Shown here: positions 12,066 to 22,344 of the stretch, piece after piece | Numbering within the stretch: the stretch's first letter is position 1 | Layout of the letters: each line of letters begins with the position of its first letter | NCBI GenBank assembly: GCA_003550325.1 | Contig: QKWP01000766.1 | Location: 121,967 to 185,966 of the forward strand | Direction: 5' to 3' | Source: Gigaspora rosea | Taxonomy: Eukaryota; Glomeromycota; Glomeromycetes; Diversisporales; Gigasporaceae | Length of the DNA: 64,000 bases | Program-made: the position numbers and the translations under genes | Notes under the pieces: model-generated | What the model was told of the DNA's origin: nothing | Seen by the model: the letters and a program-made list of their open reading frames with translations, nothing else | The model's database searches: none

Positions 12066-12206
12066 GGTGGGAATGGGATTTAAGTGGATTTGGAATTTTC
12101 CAGTTAAATTAGGGATGGTTAGGTGTACATATGATAAAATCAGGGTTTAATATATAAATTCCGAATTCACTTAAATCCCGTTTCCAGTTTCCACTTACAA
12201 TATATG
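12066..12206. repeat. Small inverted repeat (foldback)
   Basis: The left arm GTGGGAATGGGATTTAAGTG is mirrored by a right arm containing ATTCACTTAAATCCCG and TTCCACTTAC. The pair encloses about 60 bp. It is probably a short MITE or a hairpin; it has no coding content. Confidence 0.6.
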
Positions 12207-13281
12207 TGGGGTGTTATTTATTAAAACAGCTCATTTTTACAATTTTTTGAAAAATAAGTATTTATTAGATTCATATTGTATAAATTTTGACAGGATCGAC
12301 ATTTTTTAATTATAAATTAAAGTTCGATTTGCATAGGGCCAACACATCACCGATAGTCACCTGCTACCTTCAACCAATCAAAATCTTGAAAGTTGGTTAA
12401 TCCAAAAATCAAAACAAATTAATTAAACAAAAGGAGAATAAGTTTATTTTTGTGCCAATTTAAAACTCTGTAAAATTTGCACAATTCAAATATGTATTTT
12501 TACCAAAATAAATATTTATTAAGTTCAAAGTGATGATTATAAGTTATGTAAATTTTATGTAGGACAAGTTTACTTAGACAGCCAAATTGAGTTATCTTAA
12601 AAAAAAATTGAGTTGGCTACATGCCAACATTAAAATTTTCAGCTTATCTTTTTTTTTTACTAAGACAATTTTTCTTTGCCAAGACAATTTTTCTTTACGT
12701 AGAATTTTGGTTGATCCATTCTGGACTTGCCAAGCGTACTGTCTTTAATTAATTCTTTTCAACTATAATGTAATATGAATAACAAACTACATATCAAGCT
12801 CTTGAGTTCGGTGTTACTATCATAATATTTCTGCGCCCCAATATCACGATATTAACTTATTTTACTCCTGCCTTATGATAACCATTTTTCCTTAAATTAT
12901 GATTATCCTTGTATTACATACCTTATCTCTATTTTTATCATAATTTGTTTCTCTATACTCACTAGAGATGGTCCAGTCATGACCGGTTAATGACCATGAC
13001 TGATATTAGCCAGTCAGAGCGGTTTGACCGATGCCAAATTCTTCTAATTATTGCTTAAAATTCATATGGGTGTATCTGTTTCATCTGATAAATAGAGAAA
13101 TCAAAAATTTTTCAGGTCACGCGACTTTGCATGATTAATGATATGATTAATTTTTAAATAAACCATGTTTATTGGTATAAGTGAACAATAATGATAAATA
13201 TAACAATAACGAGTGTATAAATGATGTATATCACATGATCTGAAAATGTTTTAGGTGGTGATTTAAGTTGATATTTCTGGC

Positions 13282-13360
13282 CAAATTTGCAGATTATTTG
13301 ACCAGAATTATAACAAACAAATTTTAATTCGGGTCAAATGATCTGCAATTTTGACCAGCA
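13282..13360. repeat. 34-bp arm hairpin
   Basis: The left arm contains CTGGCCAAATTTGCAGAT and TATTTGACCAGAATTA. The right arm is its inverted copy (ATTCGGGTCAAATGATC, then GCAATTTTGACCAG), with a short loop between them. This gives a strong cruciform/hairpin potential. Confidence 0.7.
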
Positions 13361-13364
13361 ATTA

Positions 13365-13843
13365 TTGCAGTTTGCAAAATTATGTGAAAAAAGAAATTGA
13401 TGATTCTGGTTTCTGATTTCCGATTTCTTTAACATTACTTCTCTTTTTTGTGCATCTTAGCATCTAATACTTATTGAAATTTCATGATTCTTTCAGTAAT
13501 AACCAATTATATAATTTGCTAGAACCATGTAATAATAATTCTTATAAAATTGAATTTGGTACAACTCTTAAATTTCTTTTTACTCATGATGCAGTAGTAA
13601 ATTTTATCGTCCTAAGGCCGTCTGAAGTTAATTTTTGGTTAGATCACTTTCCAAGACTCTCGGAAGAAGGGGAGGGGGAATGAAACAAACATATAAAATG
13701 ATTAAACTATTTTTATAGTAAATCTATTATAACGGAAATTTACTTCAAGTTAAATTTAGTCTAGAGATCTAGAGTTGCTAATTGGGTCAGATAAATTTGA
13801 TTCAGTAGTAAACATTACATTCCTCTTACAAAAGAGAAGAGGA

Positions 13844-13875
<32 letters not shown>

Positions 13876-14480
13876 ATATAATGCATTCATCCGAGAAAAA
13901 GACTGATCGGATGGCTTAAAAATTAATGTAAAAAGAGTATCGATTCATAATTGTTTTTGTAATTGTTATTTCCATAAAAGTTACATGTTTATTTAAATAT
14001 TTCGTCTTACTCATTAATACTAGTTCTCTAACTCTTCACAATCGAATAAAAAAAATTTTTGGAAGCTCAGTTTTTTTTAAATGTTTCATCGCAAAATGAA
14101 ATAAACATATATGAGAGGACAGCCAAGTAGGAACTAAAATTTTTGCTTTATTTTTTATTACAGTATTTATTTTTTTTTCGTTTTTTTTTAAATTATTTTA
14201 TTTTTTTTTTTAATTCTTTTAAAGTTTATTTTAATATAAAATATAAGAATGTCAAACTTCTAACAATGTGTAACTATATAGCAATAGCATGTATATTTAA
14301 GCTATATCTTAATACGCCTTTAGTGAGCTTACATTTCTAGATATTATGATGATGCAGCTTAATATATATTTCTAGATATAATGCTATTATGCATACACTC
14401 ACGTTCCTGGTTTGTGTGATAACGTCCACAACTATCTTATTAGTAACTCTTTATAAATTATAATTATAAATTACCAAATA
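13365..14480. other. Gene-free stretch with an (AAAT)n microsatellite
   Basis: A pure (AAAT)n run lies at about 13,846-13,875 and T-rich tracts at 14,150-14,220. The 69-codon ORF at 13,474-13,683 ends in an acidic SEEGEGE tail and is preceded by TTTCAG. It has no recognisable domain and is not called as a gene. Confidence 0.5.
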
Positions 14481-14482
14481 AT

Positions 14483-14488
14483 GTTTAT
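14483..14488 (-). terminator. Polyadenylation signal of the phenoloxidase gene
   Basis: AATAAA on the minus strand, about 58 nt beyond the TAG stop at 14,546-14,548. Confidence 0.5.
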
Positions 14489-14545
14489 TTACTGGGCAAA
14501 TTAACGTTATTTACAAATTTTAGCCCAATCATGTATACTTAATAT

Positions 14546-17500
14546 CTAAAATTCAGAAAAGTCATCATCTTTCCATATGATTGTAATATTTCTAATAGCA
14601 GCATTGTGTAATCCTTTAAAAGTTTCTTTATAAGATCCATCTTTAAATGGTCTATTAAATGGATATCCCAATGGTCTAATATCAGGAATTTTTTCTGCCC
14701 ATTTTTCAGCTCCACATAAAGATGTACTCCCACACTGATCATAAAGTGGAACCATATCATTTGTACCATCTGAAATAAATACTATCATTTTAAATTTTGT
14801 CCCTTCACCCTTAGTACCCCTAGGTAAAATCATATGATATGGCCATCCACAATGACAAAATAATTTGTCAGAAACAGCTTGTTTAGTAGGTCCTGATTCA
14901 ACTTTATGAAGACTAGGTATGATTTGAGATTCATCAAACTGACTCTCAGTCTTTTGAGCAGGTTTACGAATTATAATGGACTTGTCTGCTTCACGGGCAA
15001 TAACAGTTTTTTCAAGAGGTTGGAGAATTTTTTTAAATTTATCTAGTTCAATCCAATGAACTATAGAATCAGAAAATACTTCAGGTGCTATAAATATTCG
15101 AAATGTAATAAATGATGTCTATTTAAACCAAAAAAAAAAAAAAATTTTGTGAATAAGTATTCTAAAATTATATAAAATATCATTCAATTAATGTAATAAT
15201 ACTCACAATATTAACTTCATTAGTAACCCGTAGAAAATAATACCAATCTCTAGGAAATACATAAGTAATATTTTCTTTGTCAAAAAAGTCTTCTCTCCAA
15301 ATATACTCTCTATATTTCATCTTAGTATGAAACTCATTTGTAATAATTGGACCACTTGTGAAATTAACATCAAAATTACTACCACCAAAAGTTTGTTTTC
15401 CAAATTCACTCCATTTATCTTTCTGACCATCTGGATAAACTTTGAGAAGTACATCTGTAAAAGCAAGTATAATATCAGTAGTGCGAATAGTTACATTTGG
15501 TGCATCGTGATGAAAATCGGATGGTCCAAGATAATTATGCCATCTTAAAAATATATCATCAACATAACGATGCCATTTCAAAAATAGTGGATCACGTATT
15601 CCAGCACGTGCACCCATAAGTACGCTTGTAGGATCTGAAATTGCAAGAAATTATATATGAATTAAAGAATAATAGTTTAATATCTTGTGATACTCTTGTG
15701 ATCAGTTAAATACTTACAACCGATCGTATAAGGATTCATTATATTGCTTAATAAATTATGTCCAAACTTATGGAATCGTCTTTCTATATCAAGGCCCAAA
15801 ATATTAGCATCAGAATCAACTCTCTTTAATGGGATTGGATGTTTAATGTTTGTTCCTCCATCAATCCATTCAATTAATAATTGTCTTTCTTTCTCCAAGT
15901 CTGAAATGGTATAAATGCTCACTTCACCATCAATTAATTGAACTATCGATTTCAATTTTTATGTTAGATAAAATTATCAGAATGAATGTGCAAAATGTGT
16001 ATAAAAAATATTTGCTGATATTACCAAAATCATGAGGAGTTTGATTTGCAGGACGAGCCATGAAATGAACTCTTGTATGGTTCCATTTTTCGAATAAATT
16101 TGGGTGTGGATAAAATGAATCTGGTATTGGTGTTCTAAAATCAGGTAAAGCTTTTACTTTTTCCAAGCCAACACAAAGTCGGTCTGCATCATATCTATTG
16201 AGAGATAGAAATTTTTTTTTTAAAAAAAAAACTTTCACTATATTCTATATAATATATATTATCTGTCCTATTACCTAGCTAAAATCTGCCTATGCATATG
16301 AATAAAAATTTCACCATCTCTGTTCCTTCGTGTATTATCATTACCTCCCGTATTTATAAAATGCCAATGCTCATGAAACTCATTCAATACAGGGTCATTC
16401 CTCCACCAGAACATTTTATCTAATTCCGGATCATAAACATCTTTGTCTGGCCATCCATTCAGATTAAGTTTTGGTGGTGGTGGAATTTTAACAACATATT
16501 TTAATTTAGCCAATTGTAATGCTTTTAATTTAGCCAAACTCTCATTTGCACCTTCTGTCATTGTATTTGTCATTGACGTCTTAGATGTTAAACTCTGTGC
16601 ATTGTTGTCAGTGTCTGCATGTTCAAAAGCATGGTTAATTTAATTTATAAATAATTGGAATTGTTTATTTAATAGTAGATTATAAAATTACAAAATAGTC
16701 TTATACTCACAGGCTAGTAATATAACAGCAAAAAATATTATAAGTGTTTAATTAATAGTAGACTATTATGAAGTTTTAATTTTATATATACAGTAATTTT
16801 ATACTCACAGTCTAATAATTTAATTTATATATAAATAATTAGAGATGTTTAATTAGTGGTCGATTATTATAAAATACTCACCAGCTAGTAATTAGTTTGC
16901 AAATACATTGGAAATGTTTAATTATAGTAGATTATTACATATAAAGCATTTAATTTATAAAATAATTTTATATTCACCATCTAATAATTTAATTTACATA
17001 AAATAATTCGAGATGTTTAATTAATAGTAAATTACTATAAAGCTTTTAATTTATAAAATAGCTGTATACTTACCACCTAAATTTAATTTATATAGAAATA
17101 ATTAAGAAGTTTTATTTAATTAACATTATCACAGTCAAATCTCGAAATAATCGCCAACAAAATTCTGGTGATTATAATATAAAGGTGAAAATTTTATGAT
17201 TTATAATAGATTGCATATTTTAATTACCAAATATAAACATCTAAAAACAGTGATTATATCAATGTTAAGATATTTCAAGAATGATTATAACGAGGTTTGA
17301 CTGTATAAGTTTTTTTAATATAAATTAATATTATACTCACGTTCTAGTAATTTTAAATAATTAGAATAATTAGTGATTTTTTTTATAGTCGATCATTATA
17401 AGGTTTTTAATTTAAAAATAATCTTAACTCACTCCCTAGTAATTTTAACTCACGGTCTATTAATTTAATTAGAGATGCCTTATTTAATAGTAAATTATTA

Positions 17501-20323
17501 TAAAGTTTCTATTATAAATTAGTCTTGTACTCACATGCTAGTAATTCAATTTGCAAATATATTAGAGATGTTTAATTAACAATAGATTATTATAAAGCAT
17601 TGAAAATTATAAATAATTTTATATTTACCCTCTAATAGTTTAATTATATATAGAGATATTTTATTAATTGAATAAATATTCAAATATTTATTGAATATTT
17701 ATTGAATAAAATATATTTTAATTCTTATATTTACCAGCTAATAATTTAATTTATATATAAATAATTAGAAACATGTTTTATTTACGTGGTATACTTATTA
17801 TAAAGTTTTATTTTATAAAATATTATATTCACCGTCTAATAATTTAATTTATATATAAATAATTAGATATATATATTTAATAATAGGTTATTATAAAGTT
17901 TCTAATTTAAATTATGCATCTGATACTTACCAGCTAATAATTTAATTTGCACAAATAATTAAAGATGTTTTATTAGTGGATTATTATAATTTTTAATTTA
18001 TAGAGCAGTCTTATACTCACCCCCTAGTAATTTAATTTATAAATACAGTAATTGGAGATGTTTATTTAACAGTAGGTTATAAAATTACAAAATAATCATA
18101 TACTCACCGGCTAGTAATTTAACAGCAAAAAATATTAGAAATTTTTAATTAATAGTAGACTATTATGAAGTTTAATTTATATATACAGTTATTTTATAGA
18201 CGTCACTCTTGTTATATCATCATTTTTAAGTCATTAATAAAGAAATTCAAGATATCGATACAATGAGTTATACCGATATTTTATATTAAATTTTTGAAAA
18301 AAATGTCGGCATAGAAAGATTTTACTATGATATCGTTATATCCAGATGTCGGATAACCAGAATGACGTGTACTCAAAGTCTAATAATTTAATTTATATAT
18401 AAATAATTAGAGATGTTTAATTAATGATCAATTATTATAAAGTACTCACCAGCTAGTAATTTAGTTTGCAAATACATTAGAATTGTTTACGTATAGTAGA
18501 TTATTACGTATAAAGCTTTTAATTTATACTTACCAACTGATAATTTATTTTACATAAATAATTAGAGATGTTTAATTAATACACGCCTCTCTGGTTATAC
18601 CGACATCTGGATATAACGAATAGTAAAATCTTTCCATACCGACATTTTTTCAAAAATTTATATAAAATGTCGGTATAGCTCACTGTATTGACATTTTGAA
18701 TTCATTACTAATGACTCAAAAACGTCGATATAACCGCGACGTTTATAAATGTCGGTATAACTCACTGTATCGACATTTTTTAATTTCTTTACTAACTTAA
18801 TGGGTACATAATGGGTTAGTGGAACTGTGAACTCGTACAGGGGTCCCAAAATGCCGGGTCGGGATACGTCGGAATACATCGGAATGCATCGGAATCATGG
18901 TCGAATGGATCGGAATTGATCAATTTTGTCCCAAGATCATAAAAAACTTACCAATAAATCATATCCATTCAATTAAGCAAAAAAAAAAATGCCCAGCTGA
19001 TATTTTTGCTATAGAACCTGCTAACAACTAGGGCCAAACGCCGACCTAGATCCGACGCATCCGATCCGGAAATTTTGGGGGCAGCCCTGTAAAATTCGGA
19101 ATTATGATTTCCAAAAATTTTTGCATGTAACCTGTGCCAATCCGACCTAAATAATTTTGTCCGAAATCACCAAATTTTAACAAATTTTACTAACAAACCT
19201 AACCGATGTACTAAGTAAAATTGCTTGATGATATAATATTACTTGGCAATACAAAGCTAGTATTAATGCTCCGCAGGCTCGATCCAAGGTCTGAATCCGA
19301 ATAGTCGGATCGGCTCGGGTTACATAAAATGCAAAATTTTTTGGATACCATAACTTACTAATACGTACAATCAGAGTGACGTGTATAAGGGTCAAAATGT
19401 TATTATTTATAATAATTAATTAAATCTAAAAATAGTGATTCTATCGGGTTTGGGTCAAAATCCCGACAAACAAAATCCCGACAGGTCATAATCCCGACAA
19501 AAAAATCCCGACAATCAAAAATCCCGACAATTAAAAAAAGTTTTCCTTGAGCAACTTTACTATAAAATCAACTAAACCAAACCCTAGCCCAGGCGCTCGA
19601 CCTAGGCACTCACCTAACCCTAACCCTAACTTAAATAAATTTATGATTTTTTTGTTGTCGGGATTGTCGGGATTTTGATTGTCGGGATTTTTTTGTCGGG
19701 ATTATGACCTGTCGGGATTCTGTTTGTCGGGATTTTGACCCGCTCCCATTCTATCAAGGTTGTTTCTATTTCAAGAGTGACTATAACGAGATTTGACTTT
19801 AGAAGATTTTTAATTTATAAATTAATATTATACTCACGTTCTATTAATTTTAAATAATTAGAATATTTAGTGATGGTTTATAGGTTATTATAAAGTTTTT
19901 AATTCATAAAATAATACTATACTCACTGTCTAATAATTCCATTTACATATAGAGATATTTTATTTAACAGTAGATTATTATAAAGTTTTAATTCGCAAAA
20001 TAGTATATTATTATAGAGATTTTTTTAATTTACAAAATATCTTTTACTCACGAGCTAATAATTTAATATACATATAAATAATTAGATGTTTATTTATAGC
20101 AGATGATTATAAAACTCTAATTTATAAAATGCTCTTATACTAACGAGCTAATAATTAGAGTATTTATTCAATAATAAGATCATCATAAATAATTAGAAAT
20201 ATAATATTCAGTAATAAGATTAATTATTTAAATACCTCGTTTTTTTACATATGCCCAGGAAGGGGTAATAATTGTCAATTGAACAATTAGCACCAAAATT
20301 GTCAAGGTTTTTACAAATTGCAT
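14546..20323 (-). CDS. Secreted hemocyanin-type phenoloxidase (type-3 copper)
   Basis: Spliced gene whose product should oxidise phenols with a dinuclear copper centre outside the cell. Supported exons (minus strand): 20,323-20,236 (signal peptide), 16,614-16,275, 16,194-16,025, 15,942-15,718, 15,634-15,207, 15,118-14,546. All junctions are GT..AG and in phase. Together they give 1,824 nt, or 607 residues plus stop. The protein starts MQFVKTLTILVLIVQL, a classical signal peptide ending ...SWAYVKKR. All six copper histidines are visible: HEHWH (H110, H114) and MHRQILARYDADRL (H137) for CuA; FHKFGH (H257, H261) and FLKWHRYVDDIF (H296) for CuB. The C-terminal hemocyanin beta-domain has CHCGWPYHMILPRG and IRPLGYPFNRPF. 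The family is best known from arthropods but also occurs in fungi. Between exon 1 and the next exon lies a tandem array of possible 3-nt microexons. Confidence 0.88.
17132..17303. mobile_element. Tc1/mariner-like MITE, copy 1
   Basis: The termini CAGTCAAATCTCG and, inverted, CAGTCAAACCTCGTTATAA bound 172 bp. It sits within one unit of the intron array. The right end abuts TA; the left TA is degraded. Confidence 0.65.
18199..18369. mobile_element. 171-bp MITE with TA target sites
   Basis: It is flanked by TA at 18,197-18,198 and 18,370-18,371. Inverted ends are GACGTCACTCTTGTTATA on the left and, reverse-complemented, CACGTCATTCTGGTTATCC on the right. It interrupts an array unit directly beside its donor-like motif, which is now degenerate. 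Probably a Tc1/mariner-type MITE. Confidence 0.7.
18836..19091. mobile_element. Small inverted-repeat element (hAT-like ends)
   Basis: Left TACAGGGGTCCCAAAATGCC mirrors the right end, which reverse-complements to TACAGGGCTGCCCCCAAAAT. Both ends continue into related words containing GTCGG. No clear 8-bp duplication is left. It is inserted in the MITE at 18,582-19,383. Confidence 0.55.
19126..19326. mobile_element. Small inverted-repeat element
   Basis: Left TGTAACCTGTGCCAATCCGA mirrors the right end, which reverse-complements to TGTAACCCGAGCCGATCCGA. It is about 200 bp and lies within the larger MITE. Confidence 0.6.
19398..19797. mobile_element. Tc1/mariner-like MITE, copy 2 (truncated, split by a hAT MITE)
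   Basis: The right part (TTTCAAGAGTGACTATAACG, then AGATTTGACTT) and the left part match the copy at 17,132-17,303. The outer left end is missing. The element is split by the insertion at 19,446-19,747. The array unit following each copy is also alike, so a larger block was duplicated. Confidence 0.6.
19446..19747. mobile_element. hAT-type MITE with 8-bp duplication ATTCTATC
   Basis: The 302-bp element is flanked by ATTCTATC at 19,438-19,445 and 19,748-19,755. It has inverted arms of about 100 bp in which ATCCCGACA recurs several times. The ends are GGGTTTGGGTCAAAATCCCG and, inverted, GGGAGCGGGTCAAAATCCCG. The centre holds a short CCCTAACCCTAA run. An 8-bp target duplication is diagnostic of hAT transposition. 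Confidence 0.85.
20236..20323 (-). other. Exon 1 of the phenoloxidase (signal peptide)
   Basis: 88 nt encode MQFVKTLTILVLIVQLTI, then ITPSWAYVKKR, plus one base of the next codon. A basic N-terminus, a hydrophobic core and a small-residue cleavage zone (PSWA) make a good secretion signal. KKR at the end is a dibasic processing motif. The donor is GTATTT. An upstream in-frame ATG exists at 20,428, but it would bury the signal core, so the start at 20,323 is preferred. Assignment to this gene rests on matching phase (1) with the acceptor at 16,614 and on the enzyme otherwise lacking a start. Confidence 0.72.
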
Positions 20324-20410
20324 TTTTTTCCCGTAAAAAAAGTTCGTTAAAATATATTTCTTTTGAAAAAAGCAAAAGGAAATGCCAAGTAACGGGTAAA
20401 ATGGAGTGCG

Positions 20411-20418
20411 TTTATATA
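20411..20418 (-). promoter_or_regulatory. TATA box of the phenoloxidase gene
   Basis: TATATAAA on the minus strand, about 90 nt upstream of the chosen ATG. No other core element was identified. Confidence 0.45.
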
Positions 20419-20429
20419 ATAATTTCAAA

Positions 20430-21300
20430 AGCCACTATAAACATTTCTTACTAAGATACAAATAATAAGCTTAAACTTTTGAAGCCATCCAGTACTCCGC
20501 ATAAACTATAATAAGTAGTTTCTAATTTATAAATTGATACGTACGAAGCTTAGTCATATCATAAAAAGAAATTTTTACCTTATGGTCTCAAAGTCAATCG
20601 GTATCGGGCTTAAAGTCAGACCATATATAACTTCATTCAGATGCAAACAATATGCCAAACAACTAACAGGTAATGGCTTAAAAGTTTATTGATTATGCTA
20701 TGTAAAGTTTACCTAGTGTCGTGAGTCAATTCGTGGCTTGCGCTACAAAACAACCCAGCACAGACGGCGAATACTAATTACTCTGCTACAACCGATTTCA
20801 ATTACAATACAGAGCATTACAAAGGGCAAGTATATTTATTATTTATTCGCTTTATAGAAAAGAAGAGTCAAATAACTACGGTAACTTTATTATTTTCGCT
20901 TCGCTTAAATTAATTCTGTGATTCATATTACTTATAACATAATTCAATCATACGATCATACGATCGTTTGACTCTTATATCACTACATAAATTTACCTCA
21001 TTATTCACGCATATAATTATCTTACTTCGGTACTCTTGCGTGATGCAGACGGTTGCGTAATTGATCATTATTCTGATCTCATACTTCCCGATCGATCACC
21101 CAGCGCGTCACGTAAAAGACACCGATCGTTCGATCGTTTCAACCTTATTTGCATACAAGTTCCCCGTATACAATTTATCACCGTGACACTAGCATAAACA
21201 GTAAATTTTAAGCCATTACACAGCATAAACAATAATAAAACTATATATAAAAACAAGTTCAGAAGTTTAATATATTAATCGAAATATAAGCTATGCAATT
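20430..21300. other. Upstream region of the phenoloxidase, no gene seen
   Basis: Less AT-rich than its surroundings, with CGATCG-containing words at 20,950-21,140 (ATCGATCACC, GATCGTTCGATCG). It may hold regulatory sequence for the minus-strand gene. No ORF with a recognisable domain was found. Confidence 0.4.
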
Positions 21301-21304
21301 TAGA

Positions 21305-21467
21305 TACCGTATTCTGTCACAAATAAGCACCACGCCGTCTACCCCATTTTTTAAACGCCAGATTAGTGGGAATAACTTGGCGAAAGATCTCATTGCGATG
21401 TCCGCAAATATGACATTTAAAAAAATGGGGCAGATGGTGTGGTGCTTATTTGCGGCAGGATACGGTA
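21305..21467. mobile_element. MITE with TACCGTAT ends (pogo/Tc1-like)
   Basis: Ends TACCGTATTCTGTCACAAAT and, inverted, TACCGTATCCTGCCGCAAAT continue as inverted arms of about 55 bp (AAGCACCACGCC.., CCCCATTTTTT). There is no coding content. Diverged relatives lie at about 21,700-21,850 and at 58,294-58,610. Confidence 0.75.
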
Positions 21468-21956
21468 AATTTTTTGTAACATTGCAGTGAATTTATGAAA
21501 TACCCCAGAATTTAAATTTTGATTATTATAATATGTAAATGCTGCTTTTGGCTGAGATAATCAATGTTTCCAGGTTAAGGTACGCTTTTATGATTAACAG
21601 TTAATATATTTGTTTAACAAGAATGAGGAAGATGGGTTAGACGTGCTATATGTATAGATCAAAGGTCCAAAAATTTTTTCGGGGTATGGTATTGATTTAT
21701 TAATACCATGTTCTATCATGAATAAGCACTGTTCCCTCAACCCTATTTTTTTAAATTCAGATTATCAAAAATAAATTTGGCGAAAAATTTTGTTCAATTT
21801 CTGCTAATCTGAAGTTGAAAAAAGTGGGCTCAGTGAGCAAAAAAAAAGCGTCAACCTTGCTATTCAAAACTATTTGTGGCTTAACCAGGCTATGCAAATA
21901 CCATTATAAACAAATCGTTACAAAACATAATCAGTAAGCCATAACGGTAAATTTGT

Positions 21957-22020
21957 TCAACCGGCAAATGAACACGTGACGCGAAGTGGTACGTGTCAGC
22001 CAATCATTTGCCCGGTTGAG
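21957..22020. repeat. Short inverted repeat
   Basis: TTCAACCGGCAAATGA on the left mirrors TCATTTGCCCGGTTGA on the right, around GAACACGTGACG and ACGTGTCAGCCAA. Confidence 0.55.
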
Positions 22021-22054
22021 CCAATTTGACGTTGTTCAAAAATTGGGTCTAAAG

Positions 22055-22343
22055 TAGGTTGTCCAGGATTATGCGATGCGATATTATGCGCATAATTGAC
22101 CACTTTTTCACATCGCATATGCTTCGCATAATTAAGAAAAAAAGGCATAAAGCACGTGAGTGAGATTTGATTGGCGGAAAAATGTGTTTGATAAAGTGTG
22201 AATTCCGAAAACTTCCGCAAAAAAGTTCGAAACATTCCAAAAGTTGGCATAATTGACAAACTCTAATAAGAAAATGCATAATTCGCATCTATCGCGAAAT
22301 CGCATAATTTACCCAATCGCATCGCATAATTCTGGACACCCTA
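22055..22343. mobile_element. hAT-type MITE with 8-bp duplication GTCTAAAG
   Basis: The 289-bp element is flanked by GTCTAAAG at 22,047-22,054 and 22,344-22,351. The ends are TAGGTTGTCCAGGATTATGC and, inverted, TAGGGTGTCCAGAATTATGC, followed by GATGCGAT. The interior is rich in AATTATGCG. A related end occurs at 57,757-57,785 and related interiors at 59,950-60,490. Confidence 0.85.
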
Positions 22344-22344
22344 G

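Larger units (their letters stand above)
18582..19383. mobile_element. Longer relative of the TA-flanked MITE, with nested insertions
   Basis: The left end is CACGCCTCTCTGGTTATACC and the right end, inverted, is CACGTCACTCTGATTG. TA flanks lie at 18,580-18,581 and 19,384-19,385. Internal words such as AAATGTCGGTATA match the copy at 18,199. It is lengthened by at least two smaller elements inserted inside it (18,836-19,091 and 19,126-19,326). Confidence 0.65.
16650..20230 (-). repeat. Tandem ~90-bp array of acceptor-NNN-donor units (candidate 3-nt microexons)
   Basis: On the gene strand, units of about 75-125 bp each carry (T/C)AG, exactly three variable bases, then GTGAGT/GTAAGT/GTGAAT/GTAAAT/GTTAGT. 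A CTCTAATTA branch-like word lies about 35 nt upstream. Trinucleotides (top-strand start; gene-strand sequence): 20145 CTC, 20052 CTC, 19927 ACA, 19838 AAC, 18534 TTG, 18450 CTG, 18108 CCG, 18021 GGG, 17931 CTG, 17833 ACG, 17735 CTG, 17639 AGG, 17535 CAT, 17454 ACC, 17433 GGA, 17341 AAC, 17074 GTG, 16978 ATG, 16882 CTG, 16809 ACT, 16711 CCT. A degenerate unit (ACT, donor damaged) lies at about 18,377. The trinucleotides are about 59% GC in DNA that is otherwise mostly A/T. Either these are real microexons or this is one long intron made of duplicated introns. Confidence 0.75.

Noticed and set aside
13474-13683. Possible last exon of a host gene
   Set aside because: An acceptor-like TTTCAG precedes it, but no matching upstream exon or family was found.
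16650-20230. CRISPR array (regular repeats with variable triplets)
   Set aside because: The repeats are about 90 bp with 3-bp variable sites, diverged and AT-rich, in a eukaryotic gene; no Cas genes and no spacer-length variable parts.
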